From positions 1,116,001 through 1,180,000 of the forward strand of contig CP155566.1 of assembly GCA_039696685.1 (NCBI GenBank): a stretch of DNA of 64,000 bases, given 5' to 3'. The DNA comes from Vibrio sp. CDRSL-10 TSBA (lineage in GTDB: Bacteria > Pseudomonadota > Gammaproteobacteria > Enterobacterales > Vibrionaceae). The position numbers and the translations under genes are program-made. Position 1 is the first letter of the stretch; every line of letters begins with the position of its first letter. Positions 21,701-32,164 of the stretch are shown here, in pieces. The notes below the pieces were generated by a model. It had not been told where the DNA came from. It ran no database searches and saw only the letters and a program-made list of their open reading frames with translations.

Positions 21701-22224
21701 GGAACAGATCCAGGATTGAGCCGCGGCTGGCATATTCACCTGGCCCGAACACCTGATCAACATGGCGATAGCCGGAGTTATCCAGTTGCACTCGCAGTTT
21801 GTCGAGCGAGAAACGGTCACCCTGTTTCACCATCAGAGTATGTTGCAGCAGAAAATCACGTGGTGACTGACGTTGCAATAGAGTGCTGACCGGAACGATG
21901 GTGATACCGCGGGTTTGACCCGGCAGTTGGTACAGGCGTGAAATGCGCTCCGATATGATCTCCTGATGGGGAGAAAAACTGTCGTAGGGCAGGGTTTCCC
22001 AATCCGGGAAACAGCGCCACTCCGGCCTGGCAGAATTGCTCGATTTCTTGTTGTAGTTTCAGCGCGCTTTGTGGATCAGGCACCGCGAGCAGAGTGTGGC
22101 CCGGATGCTGGTTGGCCAGCTCGGCGATCGCCAGCGCCAGACTGGCGCCGTGCAGATTACCAATGTGTTTTTTATCGCCCGCCCCGGTGGCCGACGGCAA
22201 AGAAAAAAGAGTATGTGTAGTCAT
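18761..22224 (-). CDS. mfd: Mfd, transcription-repair coupling factor (two +1 insertions)
   Basis: Translocase that removes stalled RNA polymerase from damaged DNA and recruits UvrA. The frame is broken twice. At GAAAC 22008-22012 removal of one base restores ALFPDWETLPYDSFSPHQ; at GTTTC 20512-20516 it restores RDVAAELLDVYAKRE. The corrected protein is about 1153 residues against 1148 in E. coli. Visible parts are the UvrB-homology N-terminus, the RNA-polymerase interaction domain around RNLAELKPGQPVVHIDHGIGR, the RecG-like motor with Walker A (GDVGFGKTE) and DEEH box (LLIVDEEHRFG), and the C-terminal TRCF domain. It starts eight bases after the PilZ gene, so the two share a transcript. Confidence 0.95.
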
Positions 22225-22232
22225 GTTAATAG

Positions 22233-22802
22233 TTATGATTTTTCTCGGTCTAAGGAGCGTTGACGCAGCAGTTTCTGTTGCTGATGCAGGGCCGCTTTAA
22301 TCAGCAGGTCCTGGTCCGTGTCGCGCAGCAGGGTGTATTTCACCGTTGCCATAAAGTGGCCGTCTGCCGGTTCGCAGGTCACAACCTGGCCATAACAATA
22401 AATGGCGGCAGCCGGATATTCCAGAAACAACTTAGCACGAACCAACTGGCCCGGGTTGACGGCTTGAGTGCTTTTATAAGTGAACTGACTGGCGCCAAAT
22501 CCGGTAGTATGAGTGCGGAAGCGCGAGTCATCCTGCTGTGACAGCATAAAACTCAGCAACAGGTTGAGTTTGGAGTTCTGGGTTTCCAGTAGCTGGATAA
22601 CATTTTTGAAATCGCTGTTTTTCAGTTCCAGGCGCGCCGCTTCACTGAGTTGATCAAGCTGACTGAATTCACTGGCTACAATAAAAGGTGCCGGAATTTC
22701 CGCTTCGAAATCGGTGGGAGAAGGCAGGTCATAGTCAGCCGCTAACGGCTCAACATTGACTGTCAGTGCGTGGTGTACGGTAAAATATTCTTGTTCTGTC
22801 AT
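22233..22802 (-). CDS. PilZ-domain protein (PlzB-like)
   Basis: A 189-residue cytosolic protein whose C-terminal half (about residues 95-170) has the PilZ beta-barrel pattern: FRTHTTGFGASQF, LVRAKLFLEYPAAAIYCYGQVV, ATVKYTLL. PilZ domains bind cyclic di-GMP through RxxxR and (D/N)xSxxG. Here the second motif reads THTTGFGAS and the first is not clear, so binding may be weak or lost. The N-terminal half is helical and unassigned. It sits upstream of and almost touching mfd, the place of PlzB in V. cholerae. Function is unknown. Confidence 0.8.
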   Translation of the reverse strand: MTEQEYFTVHHALTVNVEPLAADYDLPSPTDFEAEIPAPFIVASEFSQLDQLSEAARLELKNSDFKNVIQLLETQNSKLNLLLSFMLSQQDDSRFRTHTTGFGASQFTYKSTQAVNPGQLVRAKLFLEYPAAAIYCYGQVVTCEPADGHFMATVKYTLLRDTDQDLLIKAALHQQQKLLRQRSLDREKS

Positions 22803-22977
22803 AGTCGGTTCCTTCTCACCTCTGTGTTGATTATCGTCATACAGTCCAACTAATCAAGGTATGTCATTGTTATTGGTGTGAAATAAGCGCCCTCTTACAG
22901 AGATTTAGCAAAGAAAAACTACAACCTTGCGCGGATTATCGTTACAGTAGCGCCATCCTATTTGATTGGTTTTAATT

Positions 22978-24186
22978 ATGTTTCATCCGATTTCGACCTT
23001 TATCGGCCTGCGTTATTTGCGTGGTCGCTCCGGTGACAGGTTTAGTCGATTCGTTTCTTACATGTCCACTGCCGGTATTACGATTGGCGTGATGGCTTTA
23101 GTGACCGTGCTTTCGGTGATGAATGGCTTCGAAGCGCAGTTGAAGAGCCGTATTCTTGGTGTACTGCCTCAGGCCGTGATTTCTCAGCAGCAGGATAAAA
23201 CCGCGCTTACTGAGCAGGCTCCTGAGTTTATCCGTACTTTGTCGACTCAACGCGAGCCCGAACCTGTGGTGCGCAGTGAGGCTGTGATTCAGAGCGCGTC
23301 TGAGCTGTCGGCCGGGTTGTTGGTCGGGATTGCACCGGATCAGGACGACCCGATTGGGGATTACCTGATCGCAGGTCGTTTGGCTGCGCTGCAGGAAGGG
23401 GAGTACCGGGTTTTCCTTGGTCACACGCTGGCACGCAACCTCGATGTGTCGGTGGGCGATAAAGTGCGCCTGATGGTGACCAGCGCCAGCCAGTTTACGC
23501 CGCTTGGCCGTATTCCGAGCCAGCGTAATTTCACCGTTGCCGGGATTTTTAATACCGGTTCGGATGTAGATGCCCAGCTGATGATTGCGCATTTGCACGA
23601 CGCGGGTAAATTGCTGCGCTTTGATGATCACACCGTTTCCGGCTGGCGCCTGTTCTTCGATGACCCCTTTGTGGTCGGCGATCTGGCCCAGCAACCGTTA
23701 CCCGAAGGCTGGCAGTGGAGTGACTGGCGTGACCAGCGTGGCGAACTGTTCCAGGCAGTACGGATGGAAAAGAACATGATGGGTCTGATGCTTGGACTTA
23801 TCGTTGGCGTTGCCGCATTCAACATCATTTCTGCGCTGATCATGGTCGTGATGGAAAAGCAGTCTGAAGTTGCGATTCTCAAAACTCAGGGCATGACTAA
23901 CCGTCAGGTGCTGACCATCTTTATGGTACAGGGCGCGAGCAGCGGCGTGATTGGCGCTATTGTGGGCGGCACCCTTGGGGTGTTACTGGCCAAAAATCTT
24001 AACGCAGTGATGGAATCGACCGGGGTTGCGCTGTTCCCTATGGGTGGCGAACTGCCGGTGGTCATTAATCCGCTGCAAATCTGTATCGTAGTTGTGCTGG
24101 CGATTTGTCTCAGCCTGCTGGCGACCTTATTCCCTTCTTACCGGGCATCTTCTGTTAAACCCGCCGAGGCTTTACGTTATGAATAA
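22978..24186 (+). CDS. lolC: LolC, lipoprotein-releasing ABC permease
   Basis: One of two integral subunits of LolCDE, which extracts outer-membrane lipoproteins from the inner membrane and hands them to LolA. From ATG 22978 ([20 protein letters not shown]) the protein has 402 residues. There is one N-terminal membrane helix ([20 protein letters not shown]), a large periplasmic domain (about 50-260) and three C-terminal helices with the FtsX/MacB fold. The end overlaps lolD by eight bases, so the three genes form a tight operon. Its paralogue lolE follows lolD. Confidence 0.95.
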   Translation: MFHPISTFIGLRYLRGRSGDRFSRFVSYMSTAGITIGVMALVTVLSVMNGFEAQLKSRILGVLPQAVISQQQDKTALTEQAPEFIRTLSTQREPEPVVRSEAVIQSASELSAGLLVGIAPDQDDPIGDYLIAGRLAALQEGEYRVFLGHTLARNLDVSVGDKVRLMVTSASQFTPLGRIPSQRNFTVAGIFNTGSDVDAQLMIAHLHDAGKLLRFDDHTVSGWRLFFDDPFVVGDLAQQPLPEGWQWSDWRDQRGELFQAVRMEKNMMGLMLGLIVGVAAFNIISALIMVVMEKQSEVAILKTQGMTNRQVLTIFMVQGASSGVIGAIVGGTLGVLLAKNLNAVMESTGVALFPMGGELPVVINPLQICIVVVLAICLSLLATLFPSYRASSVKPAEALRYE

Positions 24187-24866
24187 CCTTTTACGTTGTC
24201 ACCAAGTTTGCAAAACCTATCAGGAAGGGGATCTGGAAACGCAAGTGCTGAAAGGGGTCAGTTTTGAACTCAAGCGTGGCGAACTCGCATCGATTATCGG
24301 TTCATCCGGCTCGGGTAAAAGTACCTTGCTGCACATTCTGGGCGCACTGGATGACGCCTCCGAAGGCGAGGTCGAATTTCTCGGTCAGCAGCTCAGCACG
24401 CTGAGCTCTAACAAGCAGGCCAGGATTCGCAACCAGCATCTGGGTTTTGTGTATCAGTTTCACCATCTGCTGGCGGATTTTACCGCACTGGAAAATGTTG
24501 CGATGCCTTTGCTGATTGGTGGTAAAAAAGTGGCGCTCGCCAAACAGGAAGCGGAAGCGTTATTGGCCCGGGTCGGTTTGTCACATCGTCTTGAGCACCG
24601 CCCGTCCGAGCTTTCCGGTGGTGAACGGCAGCGCGTTGCGATTGCTCGTGCTCTGGTGAATAAGCCGGACCTGGTGCTGGCGGACGAAACCGACCGGTAA
24701 CCTGGATCATAAAACCGCACTGTCGATCTACGATCTGATGCGTGAGCTGAACCGCGAATCGGGCACTGCATTTCTGGTTGTTACTCACGATGGTGAACTG
24801 GCGGCCAAAATGGATCGCCAGTTGCACATGCAAGATGGTCTGTTGCTCAATGCAGAGGGGGCGTGA
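24179..24866 (+). CDS. lolD: LolD, lipoprotein-releasing ATPase, split by +1 insertion at 24686-24690
   Basis: Cytosolic ATPase of LolCDE. It starts [20 protein letters not shown] inside the end of lolC. It shows Walker A ([15 protein letters not shown]), the Q-loop, signature [15 protein letters not shown] and Walker B (DLVLADE). Immediately after Walker B the frame shifts at GAAAC 24686-24690. Removing one A turns ADETDR-stop into [19 protein letters not shown] and gives 228 residues. The stop is adjacent to the lolE GTG. LolD is essential in E. coli, so a real break here would be lethal. Confidence 0.95.
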
Positions 24867-26111
24867 GTGTTTAGTTCTCTCTCTCTGTTTATCGGCGGCC
24901 GTTTTAGCCGTGCTAAACAGCGCAACAAGATGGTGTCGTTTATCTCACTTTCTTCGACGATTGGGATTGCAGTCGGTGTTGCCGTGATCATCATTGGTTT
25001 ATCGGCGATGAACGGTTTTGAACGTGAACTGCAAAACCGGGTGTTGTCGGTGATCCCGCACGGTGAATTTGAAGGGGTGAAAGGCCCGATCAATGACTGG
25101 CAGACACTGATGGCTCAGGCGACCAAGAGTCCGCAGGTGGTGGCTGCTGCGCCTTATGTCAAATTTACCGCGCTGGCGGAAAAAGGCACCCAGCTTAAAG
25201 CGATCGAAGTGCGCGGCGTGGATCCGCAGCGTGAGCGGGCGGTGTCCCGTTTGTCTGAGTATGTGACTGATGAGGCCTGGTCGCAGTTTGCTCCCGGACA
25301 GCAACAGGTCATTCTCGGCAAAGGTGTGGCCGATCAGCTTGGTGTCGGCGTCGGTGATTATCTGACACTGATGATCCCGGGTAGTGACGGCTCTGCCCGG
25401 GTGCAGGCGCCGCGCCGGGTGCGGGTTCAGGTCAGCGGCTTGCTGGCGCTCAATGGTCAGATTGACCACAGCCTGGCTCTGTTACCGCTGCAAGATGCCC
25501 AGCAGTATGCCCGTATCGGCGATGCGGTCTCGGGAGTGGCAATTAAAGTCACCGATGTGCTCAATGCCAGCCGCATTGTGCGCGATGTCAGCCAGACTCT
25601 GAACGAATATGTCTACCTGCGCAGCTGGCAACAGAAATTCGGCTTCCTGTACCGCGATATTCAGATGGTGCGTACCATCATGTATCTGGTCATGGTGCTG
25701 GTGATTGGAGTTGCCAGCTTTAATATTGTTTCGACTCTGATGATGGCGGTCAAAGATCGGGCAGCAGAAATTGCGATCCTGCGTACCATGGGCGCTTCCG
25801 ATGGTCTGGTAAAACGGATTTTTGTCTGGCAGGGGGTATTTTCCGGTGTGCTGGGCAGTATTGTCGGCAGTATCTTAGGGGTACTCATCGCCTTTAATCT
25901 GACCACTTTAATCAAAGGGCTGGAGTCATTGATTGGTCACCATTTCCTGTCCGGCGACATATACTTCGTCGATTTCTTGCCATCACAGGTACAAAGTGGT
26001 GATGTACTGCTGGTTTCCGGAACGGCGATTGTTCTCAGTCTGCTTGCCACCTGGTATCCGGCCAAACGAGCCAGCAAACTTAATCCGGCCAGTGTACTGA
26101 GCAGTAAATAA
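24867..26111 (+). CDS. lolE: LolE, lipoprotein-releasing ABC permease
   Basis: Second integral subunit of LolCDE, 414 residues, GTG start directly after the lolD stop. It has the same plan as LolC: N-terminal helix (MVSFISLSSTIGIAVGVAVI), periplasmic domain and three C-terminal helices (MYLVMVLVIGVASFNIVSTL and two more), ending with the KRASKLNPASVLSSK tail typical of FtsX-fold permeases. A strong terminator follows, ending the lolCDE operon. Confidence 0.95.
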   Translation: MFSSLSLFIGGRFSRAKQRNKMVSFISLSSTIGIAVGVAVIIIGLSAMNGFERELQNRVLSVIPHGEFEGVKGPINDWQTLMAQATKSPQVVAAAPYVKFTALAEKGTQLKAIEVRGVDPQRERAVSRLSEYVTDEAWSQFAPGQQQVILGKGVADQLGVGVGDYLTLMIPGSDGSARVQAPRRVRVQVSGLLALNGQIDHSLALLPLQDAQQYARIGDAVSGVAIKVTDVLNASRIVRDVSQTLNEYVYLRSWQQKFGFLYRDIQMVRTIMYLVMVLVIGVASFNIVSTLMMAVKDRAAEIAILRTMGASDGLVKRIFVWQGVFSGVLGSIVGSILGVLIAFNLTTLIKGLESLIGHHFLSGDIYFVDFLPSQVQSGDVLLVSGTAIVLSLLATWYPAKRASKLNPASVLSSK

Positions 26112-26154
26112 CGCTTTAGCCATCAAGAGAATCATTATCTACGACTCAAGATAG

Positions 26155-26194
26155 CAGGCACAAAAAAGGACCTTTCGGTCCTTTTTTTGTGCCT
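26155..26194 (+). terminator. lolCDE terminator
   Basis: Very long stem: CAGGCACAAAAAAGGACC pairs with GGTCC-TTTTTT-GTGCCTG around a TTTC loop. The A and T runs make it usable on both strands, though DUF2062 ends 200 bases further on. Confidence 0.9.
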
Positions 26195-26397
26195 GTGAGT
26201 CAGCGATGAATTGAGTGACTGCTGGTTGTAACCGCTGCGCATTGCGTTACTGCGAATATCATTTGCTCAACTTGTATGTGCTGAGCAGGTGTGCGCTTAA
26301 CGGTTTCTGGTTCAGCAGGTCTTTCTCAACAAGCATTGCAGAGCAAAATACCGGCTCTGTCGTAAACCCGGCAAAATCACTCAAAGCCAGCGACAAA

Positions 26398-26928
26398 TCA
26401 GGTTAGATTTTGCGGCAGTTTGGTTACGCGGCGTTTTTGCCAGCTGCGCACCACAGAATAACGCCACAAACCGCGGATACCGAAGTAGCCGATGATTGAT
26501 GACACCACAGCGCACACACCACAGCCGAGTAAAAACGGAGGTCCAATGGTACTCATCTGTTGCATGATGAAGTCCCAATTGAGTTCAAAATGGAACGGCT
26601 GGGGTGGCACATTCATTAACCAGGCACCCAATTTATACGCAAAATAAAAAATAACCGGCATGGTTATCGGGTTTGTGATCCACACCAGAGCAATGGACAG
26701 CGGCAGGTTAACGCCACAGGCGATAGCCAGTCCGGCCGACATAATCATCTGGCTTGGCAGGGGCACAAACGCCATAAACAGGCCAACTGCAAACGCACCA
26801 GCCGCTGAGCGTCGGTTAAGACACCACAGGTTGGGGTTATACAGCACATTGCCAAAAACTTTTAATGCCTTTTGACGTCTGATGACATCAGGGTTAGGCA
26901 TGAACCGCTTAATGTATTTTCTTGGCAT
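26398..26928 (-). CDS. DUF2062 membrane protein
   Basis: A 176-residue inner-membrane protein of the DUF2062 family. It starts MPRKYIKRFMPNPDVIRRQK and then carries the conserved NLWCLNRRSAAGAFAVGLFMA, the first membrane segment. Two or three more hydrophobic helices follow (MIMSAGLAIACGVNLPLSIA; GCGVCAVVSSIIGYFGI), with the motif WITNPITMPVIFYFAYKLG between them. It is divergent from comEC, and the two start codons are only eight bases apart. No function is established for the family. Confidence 0.85.
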   Translation of the reverse strand: MPRKYIKRFMPNPDVIRRQKALKVFGNVLYNPNLWCLNRRSAAGAFAVGLFMAFVPLPSQMIMSAGLAIACGVNLPLSIALVWITNPITMPVIFYFAYKLGAWLMNVPPQPFHFELNWDFIMQQMSTIGPPFLLGCGVCAVVSSIIGYFGIRGLWRYSVVRSWQKRRVTKLPQNLT

Positions 26929-26936
26929 CGGGGAAC

Positions 26937-29189
26937 ATGACTCTCTTTTCGAATTACTGGACGCTCGCTTCGTTCTCGCTCACCATACTGTCAGCGCCTT
27001 ACTGGCCGTGGATGCCGGGATGGGGCGTTGCACTTTTATGCCTTGCATTGTGCTTTGCTGCTCTTACTCTGCCACAATGGACGGGCAGATTGAGAGGAGT
27101 GGGAGGGATTGCGTTCGCCGTGCTGGTTATCATAACACATGCACAGTTAGTGAGATCTCAATCCAACACTATTTTTCAAGCAGGGCAAGATATTACCATA
27201 AAAGGCGAAGTTGACAGCTTTTTTAAACAAATTACTTACGGATATGAAGGAAGTGTGGTAGTCAGATCAATAAATGGTCAAGTTCTGCCTAAGTACCAAT
27301 ATCCAACTATACGCTTAGTATCGCCCGTGCCGCTTTATCCGGGCGATGATTTTGAATTTTCTGTGACGGTAAAGCCTGTGTACGGCCGCCTGAATCAAGT
27401 CGGTTTTGACCTCGAATCTTTCTATTTTAGTCAGGGCTGGGTTGCGCGGGCAACGGTGCAACGGGCGTCCTCATTTCGTATCGTGTCTAATGCCAGTTGG
27501 CGCTCAGAACTCTATCAGCAAGTAAGGGCATGGACGGAACATAGTCAGGCTCAAGGCCTGGTGCTGGCACTGACATTTGGCGAGCGTGACCTGATTTCAG
27601 ATCAGCAGTGGCTCTCTCTGCGTGACAGCGGCCTGATTCATCTGGTGGCGATTTCCGGGTTACATATCGGTATGGCATTTGGCATCGGTTATCTGCTTGG
27701 CCTGCCTCTGATGCGTATTCATCGCCATCTGTTGTGGAGCCCGATGTTACTTGGTGCTTGCCTGGCTCTGGGTTATGCGTGGCTGGCCGGTTTTACCATT
27801 CCCACCCAACGTGCACTTATTATGTGCTGGCTGAACGTAGCGCTGACGGTCAGCCGGGTTACTGTCACTGCGCCGCAGCGTCTGTTGCTCACTTTGGCTG
27901 TGGTTTTACTGCTGGCGCCGTTCTCTTCCCTCAGTCGCAGTTTCTGGTTATCGTTTCTCGCGGTCGGGATTGTGCTTTATCACGTGTGTGACGCGGCTTC
28001 GCAGCGTCCCTGGTGGCAAAAGCTGCTTTATAGCCAGTTCAGTCTTACGTTGCTGATGTTGCCGGTTTCCGCGTTTTTCTTCGCCGGATTCAGTCTCAGC
28101 TCGGCCCTGTATAATCTGGTGTTTATTCCCTGGTTTACTCTGGTGATTGTGCCCGGACTATTTATGGCGTTACTGCTGAGTCAGATACTACCTGACAGCG
28201 TTTGGCTCTGGGATTGGGTTGATATCAGTTTTATCCCGCTCGATTATGCTTTGGATTGGGTTGGTCCGAGCTGGGTTTCGCTCAGCCAAACCAGCAGCTT
28301 AGTGCTGCTGAGCGGCCTCGTGCTGTGGGTCATACGTGAAGTGTTCAGTCGCCGTCTGCTGCTGGCCATCGGTGCGCTGTTTGCGGCTCACTGGTTGTCG
28401 ATACCGAATAAGGACGACTGGCGGGTTGATGTGCTGGATGTTGGGCATGGCCTGGCGGTGATGATAGAGCGCCATGACCACTATCTGTTGTATGACACTG
28501 CAAGCAGCTGGCCGGGTGGCAGTTTCGCCCGTAGCCTGATTGAACCGTTATTGGTGTACCGGCGGGCCAGGAAACTTGATGGGGTGATTATTAGTCATAC
28601 TGATAACGATCACGCCGGCGGTCTGGCCGATATTATTGAGCGTTTGCAGCCGGGCTGGATCATTGGCAGTCAGCAGAACCCTGACTGGCTGGCTTGCACT
28701 AAAGGGCAGCGCTGGCAGTGGCAGGGGCTGGAACTCACCGCCTTGTGGCCTCCTGCGCAAGTCTCGCGGGCGGACAATCTTCACTCCTGTGTGATACGGA
28801 TTGAAGATAAAACATTCGGTCACTCACTGCTGTTGTCCGGTGATGTGACGGCAGTCGGTGAGTGGTTACTTAGTCGCGAGCCTTCTGCGGTGGCGAGTGA
28901 TGTGATGATCGTTCCACATCACGGCAGCCAGACCTCTTCCAGCTCAGGCTTAATTGGCAGGGTTCAACCTGAGATTGCGATTGCGTCACTGGCTAAAGGT
29001 AACCAATGGCATCTGCCTCATCCGCGCGTGGTCGCCCGCTATCAGGCGGCTGGTGCGCAATGGGTTGATACCGGCGCGAGCGGCCAGGTTTCATTGATAT
29101 ATCGAGCACAAACTCGTCACTTATCGACCATGCGCCAAAGTACAGCTTCGACTTGGTATAGGCAGATGCTGCGTAAAGAGGTAGAATGA
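26937..29189 (+). CDS. comEC: ComEC/Rec2, DNA uptake channel
   Basis: Inner-membrane channel that brings transforming DNA into the cytoplasm during natural competence. From ATG 26937 (behind a GGGGA site) the protein has 750 residues. N-terminal helices and an OB-like DUF4131 part come first. The competence domain follows with about eight membrane segments (DSGLIHLVAISGLHIGMAFG is its signature). The C-terminus is a metallo-beta-lactamase-like domain (DVLDVGHGLAVMI, SHTDNDHAGGLADI, VPHHGSQTSSS). The frame is complete and the metal ligands are present, so the organism is probably capable of DNA uptake. msbA follows 33 bases later. Confidence 0.95.
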   Translation: MTLFSNYWTLASFSLTILSAPYWPWMPGWGVALLCLALCFAALTLPQWTGRLRGVGGIAFAVLVIITHAQLVRSQSNTIFQAGQDITIKGEVDSFFKQITYGYEGSVVVRSINGQVLPKYQYPTIRLVSPVPLYPGDDFEFSVTVKPVYGRLNQVGFDLESFYFSQGWVARATVQRASSFRIVSNASWRSELYQQVRAWTEHSQAQGLVLALTFGERDLISDQQWLSLRDSGLIHLVAISGLHIGMAFGIGYLLGLPLMRIHRHLLWSPMLLGACLALGYAWLAGFTIPTQRALIMCWLNVALTVSRVTVTAPQRLLLTLAVVLLLAPFSSLSRSFWLSFLAVGIVLYHVCDAASQRPWWQKLLYSQFSLTLLMLPVSAFFFAGFSLSSALYNLVFIPWFTLVIVPGLFMALLLSQILPDSVWLWDWVDISFIPLDYALDWVGPSWVSLSQTSSLVLLSGLVLWVIREVFSRRLLLAIGALFAAHWLSIPNKDDWRVDVLDVGHGLAVMIERHDHYLLYDTASSWPGGSFARSLIEPLLVYRRARKLDGVIISHTDNDHAGGLADIIERLQPGWIIGSQQNPDWLACTKGQRWQWQGLELTALWPPAQVSRADNLHSCVIRIEDKTFGHSLLLSGDVTAVGEWLLSREPSAVASDVMIVPHHGSQTSSSSGLIGRVQPEIAIASLAKGNQWHLPHPRVVARYQAAGAQWVDTGASGQVSLIYRAQTRHLSTMRQSTASTWYRQMLRKEVE

Positions 29190-29222
29190 GCGCCAATATT
29201 GTCATCAAAATAAAGCCTATCT

Positions 29223-30975
29223 ATGTCACTGAATTCTGACGAAACAACCTGGCAAACCTTTAAACGTTTGTGGACCTACATTCGCCTGTACAAGTCAGGG
29301 CTGGTGGTCGCTGTCATCGCACTGGTTGTTAATGCGGTCTCTGATACTTATATGATTTCTCTGCTGAAGCCTCTGCTGGACGAAGGTTTTGGCAACAGTG
29401 AGTCCAACTTTCTTAAGACTCTGCCATTTATTATTCTCGGCCTGATGTTGGTGCGCGGTATGAGTGGTTTTGTCTCTTCTTACTGTCTGAGCTGGGTGTC
29501 AGGCAATGTCGTGATGCTGATGCGTCGCCGGATTTTTAACCAGTTCATGCACATGCCGGTCAGCTTTTTTGACCGTGAATCGACAGGTGGTCTGCTGTCG
29601 CGCATTACCTACGATACTGAACAGGTTGCCGGAGCAACCAGTAAAGCGCTGGTCAGTATTGTGCGTGAAGGCGCCAGTATTGTTGGTCTGTTAGTACTGA
29701 TGTTCTGGAACAGCTGGGAGTTATCGCTGGTCCTGCTGGTGGTTGCTCCTCTGGTTGCGGTAGGCATCCGTGTGGTCTCAAAACGTTTTCGTAAGATCTC
29801 GAAAAGCATGCAGACGACCATGGGCCACGTCACGGCGTCGGCTGAGCAGATGCTGAAAGGCCATAAAGTGGTGCTGAGCTATGGTGGTCAGGATGTTGAG
29901 CGCAAACGTTTTGAATCAGTCAGCAATAAGATGCGCCAGCAAACCATGAAGCTGGTTTCTGCTCAGGCAATTGCCAACCCTGTAATTCAGATGATTGCGT
30001 CGATGGCGCTGGTAGCGGTGCTTTATCTGGCGAGTTTCGACTCGATCCGTGAGCAACTGACACCGGGTACCTTTACTGTCATTTTTTCGGCGATGTTTGG
30101 CCTGATGCGCCCGCTGAAAGCACTGACCAACGTTACTTCAGATTTTCAGCGTGGTATGGCGGCAAGTTCGACGCTGTTTGACCTGATGGCGCTGGAGACA
30201 GAACGTGATAACGGTTCTTTCCACACCGAAAAAGCGCGTGGTGACATTGCGGTGAAAGATGTGACCTTCACCTACCAGGGTAAAGAAAAGCCGGCCTTAT
30301 CTCATGTGAGTTTCGATATTCCGCAAGGCAAAACCGTGGCCCTGGTGGGGCGTTCAGGATCGGGTAAGTCAACCATAGCGAACCTGTTTACCCGTTTTTA
30401 TGATGTCGATTCTGGCTCGATTGAGCTCGATGGCCGCGATGTGCGCGATTATAAGCTGACTAACCTGCGTCAGCACTTCGCGCTGGTTTCGCAAAATGTC
30501 CATCTGTTCAACGATACTATTGCCAATAACATTGCTTATGCGGCGGAAGGTGAATACAGTCGCGAGCAGATTGAAGCGGCGGCGCGCCTGGCGCATGCGA
30601 TGGACTTTATCGATAACATGGCCGATGGTCTGGACACCATGATAGGTGAGAAACGGGGCCAGCTTGTCCGGTGGTCAGCGTCAGCGTATTGCGATTGCTC
30701 GTGCCTTACTGCGTGATGCACCGGTACTGATTCTGGATGAAGCGACTTCTGCGCTCGATACTGAATCAGAACGTGCGATTCAGGCGGCGCTGGATGAACT
30801 GCAGAAGAACAAAACTGTGCTGGTTATTGCGCACCGTTTGTCTACTATCGAACAAGCAGATGAAATTCTGGTTGTGGATGAAGGTGAAATTATTGAACGT
30901 GGTAAACACGCCGAGTTATTGCAACAAGATGGTGCTTATGCACAACTGCATCGTATCCAGTTTGGTGAAGGTTAA
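29223..30975 (+). CDS. msbA: MsbA, lipid A flippase, split by +1 insertion at 30650-30654
   Basis: Half-size ABC exporter that flips core-lipid A across the inner membrane. Six membrane helices fill the first ~310 residues; the ATPase domain follows with Walker A ([13 protein letters not shown]). The frame shifts at GAAAC 30650-30654, just before the signature motif. Removing one A gives [20 protein letters not shown] and then Walker B ([12 protein letters not shown]), for a total of about 583 residues against 582 in E. coli. MsbA is essential, so the break cannot be real in a living cell. lpxK follows after 21 bases, as in other gamma-proteobacteria. Confidence 0.96.
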
Positions 30976-30996
30976 GCGCTTGCTGGTGAGCACATC

Positions 30997-32004
30997 ATGA
31001 TCGAGAAAATTTGGTTCCACCAACACCCGATGCGATATGTATTGTGGCCGCTGTTGTGGCCACTGAGCCGGGTGTTCGGCATGATAAGCCGCTCACGTCG
31101 CCGCGACTTTGAATCGGGGAAGAAAAAGCGTTATCACGCGCCGATTCCTGTGATTGTGGTGGGTAACATTACCGCAGGTGGTAACGGTAAAACACCGGTG
31201 GTGATCTGGCTGGTGGAGACGTTGCAAAAGTTAGGCTACAAGCCGGGGGTGGTATCGCGCGGTTATGGTGCCAAAGCACCGCGTTATCCATTGCTGCTAC
31301 AGCACACAACGCCGACCGCGCACTGCGGTGATGAACCTAAACTGATTCAGCAGCGTACCGGGGTGCCGGTCGCGGTCGATCCGGTGCGGGCCAACGCAGT
31401 GAAAGCCTTGTTGGACCAGGATGTGGATATTGTGGTGACCGATGATGGGCTGCAACATTATGCCCTGGAACGGGATATCGAATTTGTGGTTGTGGATGGC
31501 GTACGCCGGTTTGGCAATGAACAGATGATCCCTTTGGGGCCACTGCGCGAATCCTTGCGTCGCCTGAAAGAAGTGGATTTTATCATCACCAATGGCGGTG
31601 AAGCGCAGGATGGCGAAATTGCCATGACACTGCAGGCAGATTTGGCCGTCAATCTGGTGACCAAACAACAGTTGCCGGTGAGTGAACTGGGTAATGTAGT
31701 GGCCTGGGCCGGTATCGGTCATCCGCCCCGTTTTTTCAACACCTTGCAGCAACTGGGCGCAACGCCTGTAGTGACGCACAGTTTTGCCGACCATAAGAAT
31801 TTTGATGTCTCCGAGCTCAAGGCGCTCGCCATGCGCGGAGACAACGTCATAATGACAGAAAAAGATGCCGTGAAATGCACCGGCTTTGCACAGGATAACT
31901 GGTGGTATCTGCCGGTATCTGCGCATATTGCAGCCGAAGATGAACAGTGCATTGTGGAAACTATTAAAGAGGTAATGGAACAGTATGGATCACCGTCTGC
32001 TTGA
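30997..32004 (+). CDS. lpxK: LpxK, tetraacyldisaccharide 4'-kinase
   Basis: Membrane-associated kinase that adds the 4'-phosphate to the lipid A precursor. It has 335 residues. The P-loop variant [18 protein letters not shown] is at about residues 55-72. The conserved [20 protein letters not shown] is near 148-167. The N-terminal hydrophobic helix ([14 protein letters not shown]) anchors it. Its 3' end overlaps the ycaR start (31985). It belongs to the msbA-lpxK-ycaR-kdsB envelope operon. Confidence 0.96.
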   Translation: MIEKIWFHQHPMRYVLWPLLWPLSRVFGMISRSRRRDFESGKKKRYHAPIPVIVVGNITAGGNGKTPVVIWLVETLQKLGYKPGVVSRGYGAKAPRYPLLLQHTTPTAHCGDEPKLIQQRTGVPVAVDPVRANAVKALLDQDVDIVVTDDGLQHYALERDIEFVVVDGVRRFGNEQMIPLGPLRESLRRLKEVDFIITNGGEAQDGEIAMTLQADLAVNLVTKQQLPVSELGNVVAWAGIGHPPRFFNTLQQLGATPVVTHSFADHKNFDVSELKALAMRGDNVIMTEKDAVKCTGFAQDNWWYLPVSAHIAAEDEQCIVETIKEVMEQYGSPSA

Positions 32005-32164
32005 GATTGTCGCTTGCCCGGTATGTAAAGGCAAACTGACTTACGATAAAGATAATCAGGAACTGATTTGCAAATTAGACCGCCTGGCTTATCCAATCAA
32101 AGAGGGCATCCCGGTCCTGCTTGAAACTGAAGCGCGCACCATGTCGATGGATGAGGGACGCTAA
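31985..32164 (+). CDS. ycaR: YcaR, Trm112-like small protein
   Basis: A 59-residue protein starting [20 protein letters not shown] and containing [20 protein letters not shown], the UPF0434/Trm112 pattern. Only the CPVC pair and one further cysteine remain of the zinc ligands. It overlaps the end of lpxK by 20 bases and its stop overlaps the kdsB ATG (TAATG), so it is translationally coupled on both sides. Its role in bacteria is not clear. Confidence 0.9.
   Translation: MDHRLLEIVACPVCKGKLTYDKDNQELICKLDRLAYPIKEGIPVLLETEARTMSMDEGR

Noticed and set aside
22000..22012. Upstream mfd insertion read as an extra C in a CCC run
   Set aside because: TTTCCC can be repaired by removing either a T or a C. 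Removing a T (GTTTC to GTTC) gives the same protein and agrees with the other thirteen sites, so I count it there, noting the ambiguity.
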